Source of the DNA: Deltaproteobacteria bacterium
Lineage (GTDB): Bacteria > Myxococcota > UBA796 > SXON01
Length of the DNA stretch: 7,882 nucleotides
Assembly (NCBI GenBank): GCA_947483545.1
Contig: CANKNP010000255.1
Span: forward strand, 1-7,882
Reading direction: 5' to 3'
Of the stretch, positions 1-6,301 are shown piece after piece (the stretch's first letter is position 1; every line of letters starts with the position of its first letter). A program made the translations under genes and the position numbers. The notes beneath the pieces were generated by a model that saw nothing but the letters and a program-made list of their open reading frames with translations, had not been told where the DNA came from and did no database searches.

Positions 1-1
1 C

Positions 2-1633
2 TCCGGCAGCGTGCCTATCTGGCTCGCCCGGGATCCCACCGGGCACCGCCCGCTCGTGGCGTGGTTCCATGGGAACGGGCAACAGCTTGGCGACCTCGGC
101 GACGTCGCGTTCCAACTGAACCACAGGGGCCTCGACTTCGCGGGCATCGAGCTCGCCGGCTACGGGCTCGCGACGGGCGCAGGGCCTGAGGAGTCCACCT
201 TGTTGGAGGCGGCGGCCGCGGCGATGGAGGCCTTGCCCCCCGCGATTTGCTCCGGCTGGTCCCTCGGCACGGGGGTCGCCGCGGCGCTCGCCGCCCAAGG
301 CAGATGCCAGGCACTCATCCTGGGCTCCCCGTACACGAGCTTGCCCGACGCCGCTCAGGCCGCGTACTTCTGGGTCCCCGCGCGCTGGCTCCTGCTCGAC
401 CAGCTCAACACCCTCTCGATCGCGCCGTCCATCCACGTGCCCACGCTGGTCTTTCATGGCACGGCCGACAACATCATCCCGTTCTCGCAAGGCCAGGCGG
501 TGGCCGCCGCGATCCCCGGGGCTCGGCTCGTCGTGAGCGCCGACGACCACGACATCCACAACGACGCGATGTTTGATGCGCTGGCCGCGTTCGTCCACGA
601 GCTGGCGGCCGCGGACGAGGCGGCCAGGGCCGCGAGCGAAGCAATGCGCTCGGACATGACGCGGGGGCATTGGCCGACGCCAACGGACGCGCGCGTCGAT
701 CTCCACGTCGACACCCCCACCCAGATGGTCCGCCGCGGCGTTGGCCTCGACGACCCGGCCCTGGAGAGCGGACTCGACGACATGCGAGAGGGCGGCACCA
801 ACGTGGTCGTGGAGGTGCTCTGGCCCCCGCGCACGGGCGACTGGCACGCCCAGGTCGAGGCGATGTTCACCAAGGTCGAGGAGGAGAGCCGTGGGCGCAA
901 CGCCCACCTCGCACGAAACCCCGCCGACGTGCGGGCGATCATCGAGAAGCAGGACATCGCGATGCTCGTCTCCATCGAAGGGGCCCACGGCATCGACAAA
1001 GTCGGGGTTCCTGGCTTGGCCGCGCTTCACGCCCGCGGGCTCTCGCTCCTCGGCTTGACCTGGACGTTCTCGAACCGCTTCGCCGGCAGCTCAGGCGACC
1101 CGCCCGAGGGGAACCCCGCCGGACTCGGGCTCACGGACGATGGCCGCGCCCTCGTGGACGAAGCGAACCGGCTCGGCATCGTCCTGGACGTCTCGCACGC
1201 CTCCGACACCACGACGATGGAGACCTGCAAGCGGTCCAAAGCCCCGATCATCGCCTCGCACTCCAATGCGGACGGGGTCAAGGAGCACGCGCGCAACCTG
1301 TCCGACGAGGCGATCCGCTGCATCGCGAAAGGTGGTGGGGTCATCGGCCTCAACTTTCACGCCACGTTCGTGGGCCCCGGCGCGGATGTGGGAAAAGTGG
1401 CCGATCACGCCGACTACCTCAAGCGGATCGGCGGGGCGGGGGTCGTCGCATTGGGCAGCGACTACGACGGCATGATCACCGTGCCCGCAGGGCTCGACGA
1501 CGCGGGGGACATCCCAAAACTGTGGGCGGAGCTCGGGCGGCGGGGCTGGACGGCGGAAGAACTGGCCGGCGTGAAGGGGGAGAATTTCATGCGGACGTGG
1601 GAGGCTGTGCTGGCCCATGCCGGGAGCGGTTAG
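2..1633 (+). CDS. Alpha/beta-hydrolase fused to M19 membrane dipeptidase (5' partial)
   Basis: The frame is open from the window's left edge, so the true start lies upstream; residues are numbered here from the GTG at 11, which falls inside the first strand of the hydrolase fold. Residues 1-200 are an alpha/beta-hydrolase with an HGNG oxyanion segment (20-23), nucleophile motif G-W-S-L-G (Ser84), acid Asp153 in FHGTADNIIP, and a histidine at 180 or 183. After an Ala/Glu-rich linker (about 200-228), residues 229-535 are a full-length peptidase M19 (renal dipeptidase) domain. Its metal-site signatures are all present: HVD (His232, Asp234), Glu323 in SIEGAHG, His396 in DVSH, His417 in ASHSN, HARN (426-429) and GSDYDG (Asp484). 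M19 enzymes are zinc dipeptidases, often with D-residue or dehydropeptide tolerance. The substrate here is unknown, as is the export status because the N-terminus is missing. It is the first visible gene of the operon and overlaps the next gene by 17 bases. Confidence 0.88.
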   Translation, partial: SGSVPIWLARDPTGHRPLVAWFHGNGQQLGDLGDVAFQLNHRGLDFAGIELAGYGLATGAGPEESTLLEAAAAAMEALPPAICSGWSLGTGVAAALAAQGRCQALILGSPYTSLPDAAQAAYFWVPARWLLLDQLNTLSIAPSIHVPTLVFHGTADNIIPFSQGQAVAAAIPGARLVVSADDHDIHNDAMFDALAAFVHELAAADEAARAASEAMRSDMTRGHWPTPTDARVDLHVDTPTQMVRRGVGLDDPALESGLDDMREGGTNVVVEVLWPPRTGDWHAQVEAMFTKVEEESRGRNAHLARNPADVRAIIEKQDIAMLVSIEGAHGIDKVGVPGLAALHARGLSLLGLTWTFSNRFAGSSGDPPEGNPAGLGLTDDGRALVDEANRLGIVLDVSHASDTTTMETCKRSKAPIIASHSNADGVKEHARNLSDEAIRCIAKGGGVIGLNFHATFVGPGADVGKVADHADYLKRIGGAGVVALGSDYDGMITVPAGLDDAGDIPKLWAELGRRGWTAEELAGVKGENFMRTWEAVLAHAGSG

Positions 1634-2453
1634 CCCTCCCCGCGTGACCGCTGAAGAAACCGCGCGCAGCCTGTGTCGCCAGCTCGGGGTCTCCGACGCT
1701 GGGCTGCTGCACCTCCGCGATGGCAGAGAGCACCACCTCTTTGAGCTCCAGACGCCCGAGGGCCTGCGCCTCCTCAAGTTCGCCCGCGAGGACTGCCTCC
1801 CCGACCCCTACGACCGGGCCCGCAAACCCGAGGACCGCCTCCGGGCGGAGAAACGCGCGATCAGCCTCGCCAAAAACGTCGAGGTGCCCGCCGACTACGA
1901 GATCCACGAGACGACCCCGCTCTGCAGCACGATGGCCGTATTGCCCGGCACGACCGCCGAGATCGCGCTGGAGTCAGGCCGCCTCGACGAGGAGGGGCTC
2001 CAGGCGGTGTGCCTGGAGCTGGGGAAGACCCTCGCGGCGCTGCACAGCCGTCGTCGCCCCGCCGATGTGCAAGAGGCCGCCGCCATCCCCGATCTCCCGG
2101 GGTCGGACCCGCTCAACGCCCGCCTGCTGCACCTCGACTTCCACCTCGGCAACGTGCTCGTCCGACCCGCGTTGGGGGGCCGTTACCAGGTCATGGGGGT
2201 CGTGGACTGGACCTGCGCCCGCTGGGGACCGCCCGAGGCGGATCTCGTCGAGATGTACGTCAGCGTTTTTGTGCTGAACCCTCGGGCGGGCGATGCGTTT
2301 GTGGCGGGGTACCGGCGGGCGTCGGGGCGCGCGGTGGACATGAAGGCTGTGGAAGCCAGCGCCGCCGCGGAGATCAAGCGTCGGCTCGTCGAGGATCCGC
2401 CTGGGGACGACGTGCTCGCCGCCCGTTGGAAGGACTGGGTCGCAAAACGGTGA
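1617..2453 (+). CDS. APH/choline-kinase-like phosphotransferase
   Basis: A 278-residue protein with the aminoglycoside phosphotransferase (APH) fold, a protein-kinase-like family that moves ATP phosphate onto small molecules. Visible landmarks are a nucleotide-lobe lysine in RLLKF (Lys54), a possible helix-C glutamate (Glu78), the catalytic loop HLDFHLGN (172-179; base Asp174, metal ligand Asn179) and the metal-binding Asp197 in GVVDW. The length is normal for the family. No signal peptide is seen, so it is probably cytoplasmic. The ATG at 1617 lies within the end of the peptidase gene and has GGGAGG at 1599-1604, twelve bases away. A GTG at 1644 is an alternative start with a poorer ribosome site. 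The stop overlaps the start of the CAP lipoprotein gene as GTGA. The substrate cannot be told: amino alcohols, sugars, aminoglycosides and protein side chains are all used by relatives. A resistance role is not indicated by context. Confidence 0.8.
   Translation: MPGAVSPPRVTAEETARSLCRQLGVSDAGLLHLRDGREHHLFELQTPEGLRLLKFAREDCLPDPYDRARKPEDRLRAEKRAISLAKNVEVPADYEIHETTPLCSTMAVLPGTTAEIALESGRLDEEGLQAVCLELGKTLAALHSRRRPADVQEAAAIPDLPGSDPLNARLLHLDFHLGNVLVRPALGGRYQVMGVVDWTCARWGPPEADLVEMYVSVFVLNPRAGDAFVAGYRRASGRAVDMKAVEASAAAEIKRRLVEDPPGDDVLAARWKDWVAKR
2428..2434 (+). promoter_or_regulatory. Ribosome binding site for CAP lipoprotein gene
   Basis: GGAAGGA lies inside the end of the phosphotransferase gene, fifteen bases before the GTG at 2450. 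That spacing is long, so the start may instead be an unusual codon nearer the site (CTG 2435), or initiation may rely on ribosomes terminating at the overlapping TGA. Confidence 0.4.
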
Positions 2454-3544
2454 TCCTGCTCCTGCTGGGGTGCATCCACGCCGCGGTCCCCGAGGTCGAG
2501 GTCCCGAGGGTTGCGCTGCGATCCGTGCAAGAGGGGGAGCGCCCCGCCCAGCTTCAGGTGGACCGGGGGCTTCGGGCCGCAGCCGAGGAGCTGATCGGCG
2601 CGGCGACGCGGGCGGATGCCCGGCTGGATCCTGCCTCGGTGCGCCTCGCGCTGGCCCGGGCCGGCTACCCGCGCGACGCCCACTTTCTGCAGGCGATCAC
2701 CGCGGACGGCTCCGTCCCGCGCAGCCTGTTGGACGCCATCCCGACGGCATCCCCGGCGGACGTTGGCTGGGGCTCGCGCCCCGCGCCCGGAGGGGGGACG
2801 CGCTGGATCCTGGGCTGGGCGCCCCGCGTCGGCTCGATCGATCCGCTCCCGCGGGACGTCGCGCTGGACAAGGGCCTGCCGCTCCGGGTGGACGGCTTGG
2901 ACACGCCCAGGCTGTTCATCGGGAGCCCCGATGGCCGCGCGCAAGAATTCGAGATCCTTGAGGGCGTCGCACGTTGGATGGACGTTTTTCACATCCCCGG
3001 CGAGTACCGCGTCGAGGTGGTGGACGGCGACCGGGTCGTGTTCTTGTTCTCGTTGTTCGTCGAGACCCCCGTGCCCCCCGCCGCCCCCCTCCCCGGCCCC
3101 GCCCCTGCCGTGGATCCGCGGGTGGTCTCGGCCGACCTCGCCGCCCGCGTCAACGCCCTGCGCGCTCGCACCGGGCTTGCACCGTTGACACCTTTCCCGC
3201 GCTTCGAGCCTGAGACCCGGGCGCACGCGGCCTGTTTGGCCTCCATCGGGGCCGTGGCCCACAGCACCCCCCGCTGCCCCGGCGTGCCCGCGATGGCCGA
3301 GCGGGCCTACTTTCCGCGCGCCGACCACCACGAGGACGTCGTCGCCGCGGACAGCGCCCCCGACGCCTGGGACCGGCTCTACGACAGCCCCGGCCACCGG
3401 CTCAACCTGCTCTGCGCCCCGTGCCGCGGGCTGACCGTCGGGTCCGCTCTTGAGGGTGCGCCGCCCTCCCGGGTCTACTCGGTCATCGAGGTGCTGGACT
3501 TCCCCCAGGGCGAGCCGGTCCCCATCATCCGAGGCCGGCAATGA
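2450..3544 (+). CDS. CAP/SCP-domain lipoprotein
   Basis: A 364-residue predicted lipoprotein. The N-terminus is a run of leucines ending in LLLGC (Cys8), a good lipobox, but from the GTG at 2450 it has no basic residues before the hydrophobic stretch. The in-frame codons just upstream read GRKT, so translation may start slightly earlier (CTG 2435 or TTG 2426). Residues 20-205 form a domain I do not recognise. A Pro/Ala-rich linker (about 206-222) leads to a C-terminal CAP (PF00188-type) domain at about 228-348. CAP landmarks are RVNALRARTGLAPL, His271 in AHS, possible acidic partners Glu284 and Glu295, Trp307, and SPGHRLNLL with His316. CAP domains are extracellular and bind ligands or act as proteases in some cases, with no single function. 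The start forms a GTGA overlap with the upstream gene, and the stop an ATGA overlap with the downstream gene, so expression is likely coupled. Confidence 0.82.
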   Translation: MILLLLGCIHAAVPEVEVPRVALRSVQEGERPAQLQVDRGLRAAAEELIGAATRADARLDPASVRLALARAGYPRDAHFLQAITADGSVPRSLLDAIPTASPADVGWGSRPAPGGGTRWILGWAPRVGSIDPLPRDVALDKGLPLRVDGLDTPRLFIGSPDGRAQEFEILEGVARWMDVFHIPGEYRVEVVDGDRVVFLFSLFVETPVPPAAPLPGPAPAVDPRVVSADLAARVNALRARTGLAPLTPFPRFEPETRAHAACLASIGAVAHSTPRCPGVPAMAERAYFPRADHHEDVVAADSAPDAWDRLYDSPGHRLNLLCAPCRGLTVGSALEGAPPSRVYSVIEVLDFPQGEPVPIIRGRQ

Positions 3545-4047
3545 CCCGCCTGCGGAGGGTGCTGACCCAGGTGTGGATCTGTGTGCTCCTGCTCGGAATG
3601 TTGTCCTCAAACCTGGAGAACGACCCGCTCGACAAGGTGCTGGAACCCTGGTTCGGCCGGCCCTACGCCGCGCTGGGCCTGCGCCAGTATTGGGCGATGT
3701 TCGCGCCGAACCCGGTACACCACGGCCGCTTCGTCCGGTACACCCACATCGACCCCAGCGGCGCGCGCACCGTGCTCCGGGAGCCGGACCAACCCCCGTT
3801 TCCCCCAGGAAGTCAGCCTTGGATGGGCTTCGGCTACTCCCGGCAAGCCAAGTGGGACAAGCAGGTGGGGCTCAAGTTTGAGCGCTTCGCCAAACCGACG
3901 GCAGAGGCGCTGTGTCGGTTGGGTGGCCTCGCGGGAAGCGTCGAGATCACCATCCTCATCTATGCGACGCCGACCCCCAAAGAGCGCCTCAAAGGCAAGG
4001 AGATCACGCGGAAGGAGACCGTCTCGGGTCCTTGGGCGTGTCCTTGA
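3541..4047 (+). CDS. Membrane-anchored MFAPNP-motif partner of HTTM protein
   Basis: A 168-residue protein with a basic N-terminus (MTRLRR) and one hydrophobic segment at about 8-22, so it is probably anchored by its N-terminus with most of the chain on one face of the membrane. Residues 49-58 read QYWAMFAPNP. From memory, a Q-x-W-x-MFAP-x-P motif recurs in small proteins encoded beside HTTM-domain genes, and the next gene is exactly that. The C-terminal region (about 100-160) is rich in Lys, Arg and Glu. The ATG at 3541 overlaps the stop of the CAP gene as ATGA and has GAGG at 3531-3534, six bases upstream. The last ten bases overlap the HTTM gene. The biochemical role is unknown; a subunit or substrate-presenting partner of the HTTM protein is the natural inference. 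Confidence 0.75.
   Translation: MTRLRRVLTQVWICVLLLGMLSSNLENDPLDKVLEPWFGRPYAALGLRQYWAMFAPNPVHHGRFVRYTHIDPSGARTVLREPDQPPFPPGSQPWMGFGYSRQAKWDKQVGLKFERFAKPTAEALCRLGGLAGSVEITILIYATPTPKERLKGKEITRKETVSGPWACP
4011..4017 (+). promoter_or_regulatory. Possible ribosome binding site for HTTM gene
   Basis: GAAGGAG within the 3' end of the preceding gene. It is 14 bases from TTG 4032 and 20 from GTG 4038. It is the only strong purine-rich site nearby, so the HTTM start is uncertain between these codons and TTG 4044, which forms a TTGA overlap. Confidence 0.35.
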
Positions 4048-4892
4048 GCGCAGCACTGCTTCGGGCGGGTCAGGCCTGGCTCGGTTGGTGGGAGGGGGTG
4101 ATCCCCACGTCCCGGTACGTGCCCCTGCGAATCGGCCTCGGGATCCTGTTCTTCTTTCAGTTTGCGACGATGCTGCCGGTCGCGGAGCTGCAGTTCGATA
4201 GTCGGGGCCTGAGCGCCGCCTGGGTGGGATCGTCCTGGGGCCACGTGCGCTACGACCTGCTCGATTCCATCACCGGGTGGCAGGTGTACGCGGTGATTGG
4301 CGCCGGGGCTTTGGCGTCTCTGGGGTTGGCGGGCGGAGTCTTTCCCCGTCTGTGCGGGGTGACGGCCATCGTGCTGGAGGTGCTGCTCCTGCACCGCTCC
4401 AACTATTGGCAGGACGGGAGCGATTGCCTGATCCGCTGCCTGGTGTTCTTCACCTGCTTCGCGCGGCTCACCGGCCCGGGCGACTCCGAGATCTGGCCGC
4501 TTCGAATGGTGCGAATTCAAATCGCGGTGATGTACCTCGCCACCGCCATTTGGAAGATGCAGGGGAGCGATTGGTCCAACGGGACCGCGCTCTACTGGGT
4601 CCTGCAGGATCCGAAGTACCAGCGGGTCGCGCTCGACGGGGTGCTCTCGACCCCGTGGGGTCAGTGGCTCGCGATGGTCGGCACCTACGCGACGTTGTGG
4701 CTGGAGTTCTCGCTCCCGATTCTCTTGCTCGATCCGCAGCGGCGAAAATACGGGCTGGCGCTTGGAACAGCGTTGCACCTGGGCATCTGGGCGTCGATGC
4801 GCATCGGGTTGTTCTCGCCGCTGACGCTCATCAGCTACCTCGCGTTCGTGGAGCGTGGGGCAGACGGGCGGTGGCGGGTGTCGGAGGACTGA
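4038..4892 (+). CDS. HTTM (vitamin K gamma-carboxylase-like) membrane protein
   Basis: A roughly 284-residue multi-pass membrane protein. Hydrophobic segments, counted from GTG 4038, lie near 28-46, 82-100, 105-118, 130-144, 158-172, 208-231 and 240-271. It carries the HTTM hallmarks: LHRSNYWQDGSDCLIR (118-133), YLATAIWKMQGSDWSNGTAL (166-185) and HLGIWASMRIGLFSPL (247-262). In human gamma-glutamyl carboxylase the catalytic Lys218 sits in KKLDADW, and by eye Lys173 here (KMQGSDW) aligns with it. The carboxylase region around His160 (NHSYL) appears as GSDCL, with no histidine, so carboxylase activity is not assured. The luminal C-terminal domain of animal enzymes is absent. The gene overlaps its MFAPNP-motif partner and ends the operon. 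The start codon is uncertain (TTG 4032, GTG 4038 or TTG 4044). An enzyme acting on lipids or exported proteins at the membrane is plausible but unproven. Confidence 0.82.
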   Translation: MSLSAALLRAGQAWLGWWEGVIPTSRYVPLRIGLGILFFFQFATMLPVAELQFDSRGLSAAWVGSSWGHVRYDLLDSITGWQVYAVIGAGALASLGLAGGVFPRLCGVTAIVLEVLLLHRSNYWQDGSDCLIRCLVFFTCFARLTGPGDSEIWPLRMVRIQIAVMYLATAIWKMQGSDWSNGTALYWVLQDPKYQRVALDGVLSTPWGQWLAMVGTYATLWLEFSLPILLLDPQRRKYGLALGTALHLGIWASMRIGLFSPLTLISYLAFVERGADGRWRVSED

Positions 4893-4898
4893 GGCGGC

Positions 4899-4975
4899 GG
4901 GGCCAGCCCGGGCGCTGGACAAACAACACGGTCCTAAGGCCCTGGAAGTGCTTGACTTGGAGCCGGGCTGGCCCC
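4899..4975. repeat. Inverted repeat, 13-bp perfect arms, 51-base loop
   Basis: GGGGCCAGCCCGG at 4899-4911 is the exact reverse complement of CCGGGCTGGCCCC at 4963-4975. It begins six bases after the HTTM stop codon. Neither end is followed by a T-run in either direction, so it is not a standard intrinsic terminator. It could protect the operon's 3' end, be part of a structured RNA, or be a dispersed palindromic element. Confidence 0.7.
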
Positions 4976-4980
4976 TAACC

Positions 4981-5053
4981 GCACCGTTCCAGTGGAAGGC
5001 GGCGGGCCCGGCGTCTTCGACGGACCGTCGCATTCCACCGGTAGGAACGGTGC
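4981..5053. repeat. Extended imperfect stem-loop
   Basis: GCACCGTTCC (4981-4990) pairs perfectly with GGAACGGTGC (5044-5053). Inside it, GTGGAA (4992-4997) pairs with TTCCAC (5033-5038) after an asymmetric one-versus-five-base interruption, and an apical hairpin CGACG-GAC-CGTCG lies at 5018-5030. The layered pairing is more than a simple terminator needs. No T-run follows on the + strand. Confidence 0.6.
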
Positions 5054-5104
5054 AAAAGAACCGTCGATCCGGGCGCGAGGTTCGCCGAGCGCACGGATCG
5101 GCGG
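5054..5104 (-). terminator. Intrinsic terminator of the PAF-AH-like gene
   Basis: Read on the - strand, CCGCCGATCCG (5104-5094) pairs with CGGATCGACGG (5071-5061), with one A/C mismatch. A smaller GGCG/CGCC stem lies inside, and TTCTTTT follows immediately (5060-5054). It starts 16 bases after the gene's stop codon at 5121. On the + strand the same stem forms with a U-G wobble but lacks a U-tract, so it should work mainly for the - strand transcript. Confidence 0.7.
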
Positions 5105-5120
5105 CCGCTCATGCTCTCAT

Positions 5121-6215
5121 TCACTGGTTCGAACGAACCCCCACGCGAGCGTCCACCGGCGCGTCGAGCCAGTCCCCAGCGGCCTCATCGCCATTCAGCG
5201 TGTGCGTGAAGAAGGCGGCGGCGATCCCGCTCGACAGGCCGCGGCCGTCGGCGGCGGGCATGTACGTGAACGCCTCGCCGTTCGACTCCCTCGTGTCGTC
5301 CCCACAGCCCGCGCTGAAGTCGATGTTCTCCCCTTCCAACCCCACGAGATCGCTCGGCGAGAAGTGTCCGGCATCCGCCAACTCGACGAGCCAAGCCGGA
5401 CCGGGCGCGGCCTCGTAATTTCCCTCGATCAGCACGTTCCCGGCGGCCCCGACGCTGTGGTCTTCGGCCAGGATCTCGAACAATAGCGGCTGGGCGAGGT
5501 TGTCCATCGACACGCCGTCGAGCAGCGGGTTTTCCGGCGGCGCGCCCACGAACATGCCCGCGCGAACGGTTGGATCTGCCTGCAGGACCATCCCGATCGT
5601 CACGGCCCCGAAGCTGTGGCCGAAGGCGCCGACTCGACCGTGGTCCAGCGGCAGCCCGAGGTCGTCGGCCGCGTCCAGCGTGCGGGTCAGATCCTCCACT
5701 CGCAAGGCGAGCGTGTCGGTGTCCAGCGGCAGGGCCGTGCCCGCGAGGGCGTCGAACATTGTGTTGCCAGCGTGATCGGGGGCGAGCACCACGAAGCCCC
5801 ACGTGGCGAGGTGCTCGGCGATGGCGAGGGTGGAGAAGCGCGTGCAGGTGTGGCAGTGAGACATCAGGAGGATGGGCCAGCCGGTTGCGGGGGGCTCGGG
5901 CAGGCTGGCGTTGGCCGTGGCCTGGGTGGTCCGGCTCGGGCAGTCGCTCGGGGCGGCGGTGAGCAGCGCCTCGTAGGCCTCGCGATCGGCAGGTTCCACC
6001 GCCAGATCGAGCATAGACCCCTCTGTCGCTGGCGTGTCGGAGGGGTGCCAGACCGAGATGGTGAGATCGCGGGTATCGCCGGGCAGCCACACCGAGAGCC
6101 GGCCGGCGGTGTGAGGGCCGGGGAGGGCGTAGTCGGCGGCTGGGGCGGTGTCGTCCACAGCCCCCACACAGCCGAAGATCCCGATGGGGACAAGCAGAAC
6201 GAAGGGTGAGCGCAT
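5121..6215 (-). CDS. PAF-acetylhydrolase-like alpha/beta-hydrolase lipoprotein
   Basis: A 364-residue exported serine hydrolase. The N-terminus MRSPFVLLVPIGIFGC is a lipoprotein signal with its lipobox cysteine at 16. The next residue is Val rather than Asp, which favours outer-membrane sorting. Residues about 35-57 (AGRLSVWLPGD, TISVWHPSD) match the start of bacterial PAF-acetylhydrolase-like or chlorophyllase-like hydrolases. The core contains WPILLMSHCHTCTRFS (113-128), then WGFVVLAPDHAGNTMFD (139-155), the nucleophile motif GHSFGA (Ser201), a likely acid at Asp252, and His284 in DAGHFSPSDL. In most relatives the oxyanion segment is SHGxGG-like; here it is SHCHTC, with cysteines at 121 and 124. 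A role in ester or lipid hydrolysis in the periplasm or at the outer membrane is inferred; the substrate is unknown. The ATG at 6215 has GGGGTAGG eight bases upstream. The gene is monocistronic, convergent with the operon and divergent from the acidic lipoprotein gene. Confidence 0.82.
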   Translation of the reverse strand: MRSPFVLLVPIGIFGCVGAVDDTAPAADYALPGPHTAGRLSVWLPGDTRDLTISVWHPSDTPATEGSMLDLAVEPADREAYEALLTAAPSDCPSRTTQATANASLPEPPATGWPILLMSHCHTCTRFSTLAIAEHLATWGFVVLAPDHAGNTMFDALAGTALPLDTDTLALRVEDLTRTLDAADDLGLPLDHGRVGAFGHSFGAVTIGMVLQADPTVRAGMFVGAPPENPLLDGVSMDNLAQPLLFEILAEDHSVGAAGNVLIEGNYEAAPGPAWLVELADAGHFSPSDLVGLEGENIDFSAGCGDDTRESNGEAFTYMPAADGRGLSSGIAAAFFTHTLNGDEAAGDWLDAPVDARVGVRSNQ

Positions 6216-6223
6216 CGGCCAAA

Positions 6224-6231
6224 CCTACCCC
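6224..6231 (-). promoter_or_regulatory. Ribosome binding site, PAF-AH-like gene
   Basis: The - strand reads GGGGTAGG eight bases before the ATG at 6215. This fixes that start and gives a signal peptide of ordinary length. The rest of the 86-base divergent gap (6216-6301) must hold promoters in both directions, but I cannot point to convincing -35/-10 boxes. Confidence 0.6.
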
Positions 6232-6301
6232 GATCCAGAATCCGTTTCATCCCCTCCGCCCCCATGGGTCAGATAGGCGCAACCCCAACCACGAGGCTCC
6301 C

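Noticed and set aside
644..1633. Separate M19 gene starting at the internal ATG at 644 or 656
   Set aside because: There is no stop upstream in this frame and no convincing ribosome site, so a single fused gene is simpler.
670..1647. 325-codon + strand frame inside the peptidase gene
   Set aside because: It is the out-of-frame shadow of the M19 domain, dominated by Arg, Pro and Gly.
2009..2449. Longer version of the CAP gene starting at 2009
   Set aside because: The upstream part is the phosphotransferase gene read out of frame, and it would bury the lipoprotein signal.
2183..3610. Long open frame of 475 codons on the - strand
   Set aside because: It lies opposite the phosphotransferase and CAP genes. 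The product is Arg/Gly/Pro/Ala-rich with no recognisable domain, as expected of an antisense shadow in GC-rich DNA.
3960..5033. Long open frame of 357 codons on the - strand
   Set aside because: It is antisense to the HTTM gene and runs through the structured gap; it is rich in Arg, Pro and Gln and has no domain.
4970..5053. Integron attC-like site
   Set aside because: The CCCTAAC-like string near 4972 fails the core consensus at its first base, and no paired GTTRRRY core is found; there is no integrase.
5126..5139. GGTTCGAA, resembling a tRNA T-loop
   Set aside because: No acceptor, D or anticodon stems fit around it; it codes for the C-terminus of the hydrolase.
5185..6222. 345-codon frame on the - strand overlapping the hydrolase gene in another frame
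   Set aside because: The overlapping 5121-6215 frame carries a lipobox and catalytic motifs; this one is Arg-rich and motif-free.
6206..6301. Upstream start (ATG 6206) for the acidic lipoprotein
   Set aside because: It would overlap the divergent gene and place the signal peptide 32 residues inside the protein.
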